Assembly (NCBI GenBank): GCA_030145595.1
Contig: JAQYVG010000191.1
Coordinates: 1-6,515 of the forward strand
DNA from: Desulfobacterales bacterium
Lineage (GTDB): Bacteria > Desulfobacterota > Desulfobacteria > Desulfobacterales > UBA11574
Direction of reading: 5' to 3'
Length of the DNA: 6,515 nucleotides
Shown here piece after piece: positions 5,582 through 6,515 of the stretch (positions are counted from its first letter, which is position 1; the number at the start of each line of letters is the position of its first letter). The notes below the pieces were generated by a model. It was not told the DNA's origin. It did no database searches and saw nothing but the letters and a program-made list of their open reading frames with translations. The position numbers and the translations under genes were made by a program.

Positions 5582-6515
5582 CTATAAAATGAGAGATTTG
5601 ACGGACAGAATGACAAAGGCCAAGGGGAACAGCAGCCGCATCCAGCGGTCTATTGCACGTGCCCGGGAAAGTTTTTCAAGCTTGGCCAACGTGGATGTGA
5701 AAATAACTTCGATCAGGCTGGCAAAGACCAGTATCGTGGAGAGTAAAACAAAATAGTCCAGGCGGGTCAGATAAGAAACCTTGGGCAAACTGTTGTCAAT
5801 GGAGAACCGATAGGCGATCAAAGTGAGCATGGTTGTAATAGCGACGCTGATTTGGGTTCCCGATTCCATGGGGTCGATCCAGAAAACAACCCACGACATG
5901 GCCACGATGAAAATGAGCGGGATAATCACCTTGACGATGAAATAGCCGATTTCCCGCCTGGCTTCGAAGGAGAACGCGAATCCTGAGATGGCCTTCATCG
6001 CGGGGATTGGTCTGAAGGGCCGGGGTTCGGATTTATATCCGATAACGCTCCAATCGACAACGGATAATTCCTGAGAGATTCCGCTTTCCGGCGTCGTATC
6101 GGGCAAAAGTTCAACTTGGTCCTGAGTGAATCCGACTGCGGCCAACTGGATCGAGAACACCTGCCGGTCAAAAGGAAAATCCTTAAGCTCCAGCGGCTGG
6201 GAAAATGAGCCCCATACGCGTTGGCGGTAAAGCACTTCGCCGTCAGGAGCTATTGTTACAATCTCCGGTAACGTAGTCCACATTTTTTGCTGGTTAACAA
6301 CATAGATTTTGGGGTTCCAGACATCATTTAGGGGCCGTACAATCGCTTCCGATCCTTGGTGTGCGAGTTTAGGATCTCTCCAGCGATATTGTAGATATAC
6401 ATTGGCGTCGAAGCTCTGGTTTGCGCTGGAGATCTCGTCCACGTCGACAATAAAAATCGTGACATACACTTTTACCGGCCCGCTGGAGGATCGAGGAACG
6501 CCGGCCGATTCAGAT
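5582..6515 (-). CDS. Pentameric ligand-gated ion channel (prokaryotic Cys-loop receptor relative), 5' end missing
   Basis: The frame is open to the window edge, so 310 C-terminal residues are visible and the true start lies outside; the internal GTG at 6469 falls within the first conserved strand and is not the start. The visible part (numbered from 6514) holds a beta-rich ligand-binding domain. It includes YRWRDPKLA near 43-51, VWNPKIYVVNQ near 65-75, and the family hallmark KDFPFDRQ at 112-119 in the Cys-loop position. As in bacterial members, the two cysteines are absent. M1 lies at about 189-213, M2 at 217-239, M3 at 248-272 and M4 at 288-309. The M3-M4 linker is very short, as in GLIC and ELIC. 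The M2-M3 loop NSLPKVSYLTRLDY aligns without gaps with ELIC (NILPRLPYTTVIDQ). Role: a homopentameric channel in the inner membrane, opened by a ligand from the periplasm. The ligand is unknown. An extra N-terminal domain upstream cannot be excluded. Confidence 0.93.
   Translation of the reverse strand, partial: SESAGVPRSSSGPVKVYVTIFIVDVDEISSANQSFDANVYLQYRWRDPKLAHQGSEAIVRPLNDVWNPKIYVVNQQKMWTTLPEIVTIAPDGEVLYRQRVWGSFSQPLELKDFPFDRQVFSIQLAAVGFTQDQVELLPDTTPESGISQELSVVDWSVIGYKSEPRPFRPIPAMKAISGFAFSFEARREIGYFIVKVIIPLIFIVAMSWVVFWIDPMESGTQISVAITTMLTLIAYRFSIDNSLPKVSYLTRLDYFVLLSTILVFASLIEVIFTSTLAKLEKLSRARAIDRWMRLLFPLAFVILSVKSLIL

Noticed and set aside
6467..6469. GTG as the start of the channel gene
   Set aside because: The frame stays open to the window edge, and the residues before this codon (GPVKV) fit the first beta strand of the ligand-binding domain. 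The gene is partial.

Overview
The window looks like chromosomal DNA of a Gram-negative bacterium with an outer membrane, most likely a member of the Desulfobacterota (former Deltaproteobacteria). The taxon is an inference. It rests on two lipoproteins with clear lipoboxes, an OmpA-type peptidoglycan anchor combined with von Willebrand A and thrombospondin type-3 repeats, a membrane-tethered TAXI binding protein, and intergenic repeat families that I associate with that group. Base composition is moderate and there are no phage genes, transposases, tRNAs, rRNAs or CRISPR arrays.

Layout. Positions 1-255 are a leader holding a good sigma70-like promoter (139-167). Positions 256-1566 (+) encode an orphan TAXI-family solute-binding protein with a membrane anchor at each end of its periplasmic domain and a cytoplasmic tail. 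A 326-base AT-rich gap follows. Positions 1893-3215 (+) encode a lipoprotein with VWA, three TSP3 calcium-binding repeats and a C-terminal OmpA domain; a hairpin (3259-3294) and a strong intrinsic terminator (3353-3393) follow it. Positions 3404-3712 (+) are a decayed histidine ammonia-lyase (HutH-like) remnant with a large internal deletion and a frameshift, abutting a stretch of intergenic repeats and hairpins (3707-3980).

The right part is on the minus strand. A pentameric ligand-gated ion channel (pLGIC, Cys-loop receptor relative) runs in from beyond the window end and stops at 5582. After a 151-base gap comes a 474-residue lipoprotein (5430-4006) with a long helical region and a C-terminal membrane segment. 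The plus-strand and minus-strand groups converge on the repeat and pseudogene region.

Common theme. All four intact or partial proteins are envelope proteins: a small-molecule binding protein, a peptidoglycan-linked lipoprotein, a possible inner-to-outer membrane tether, and a ligand-gated channel. No pathway link among them is demonstrated. The most attractive hypothesis is that the channel and the lipoprotein next to it are expressed and act together. The most concrete unexpected find is the lyase relic hidden in what would pass as empty intergenic DNA.
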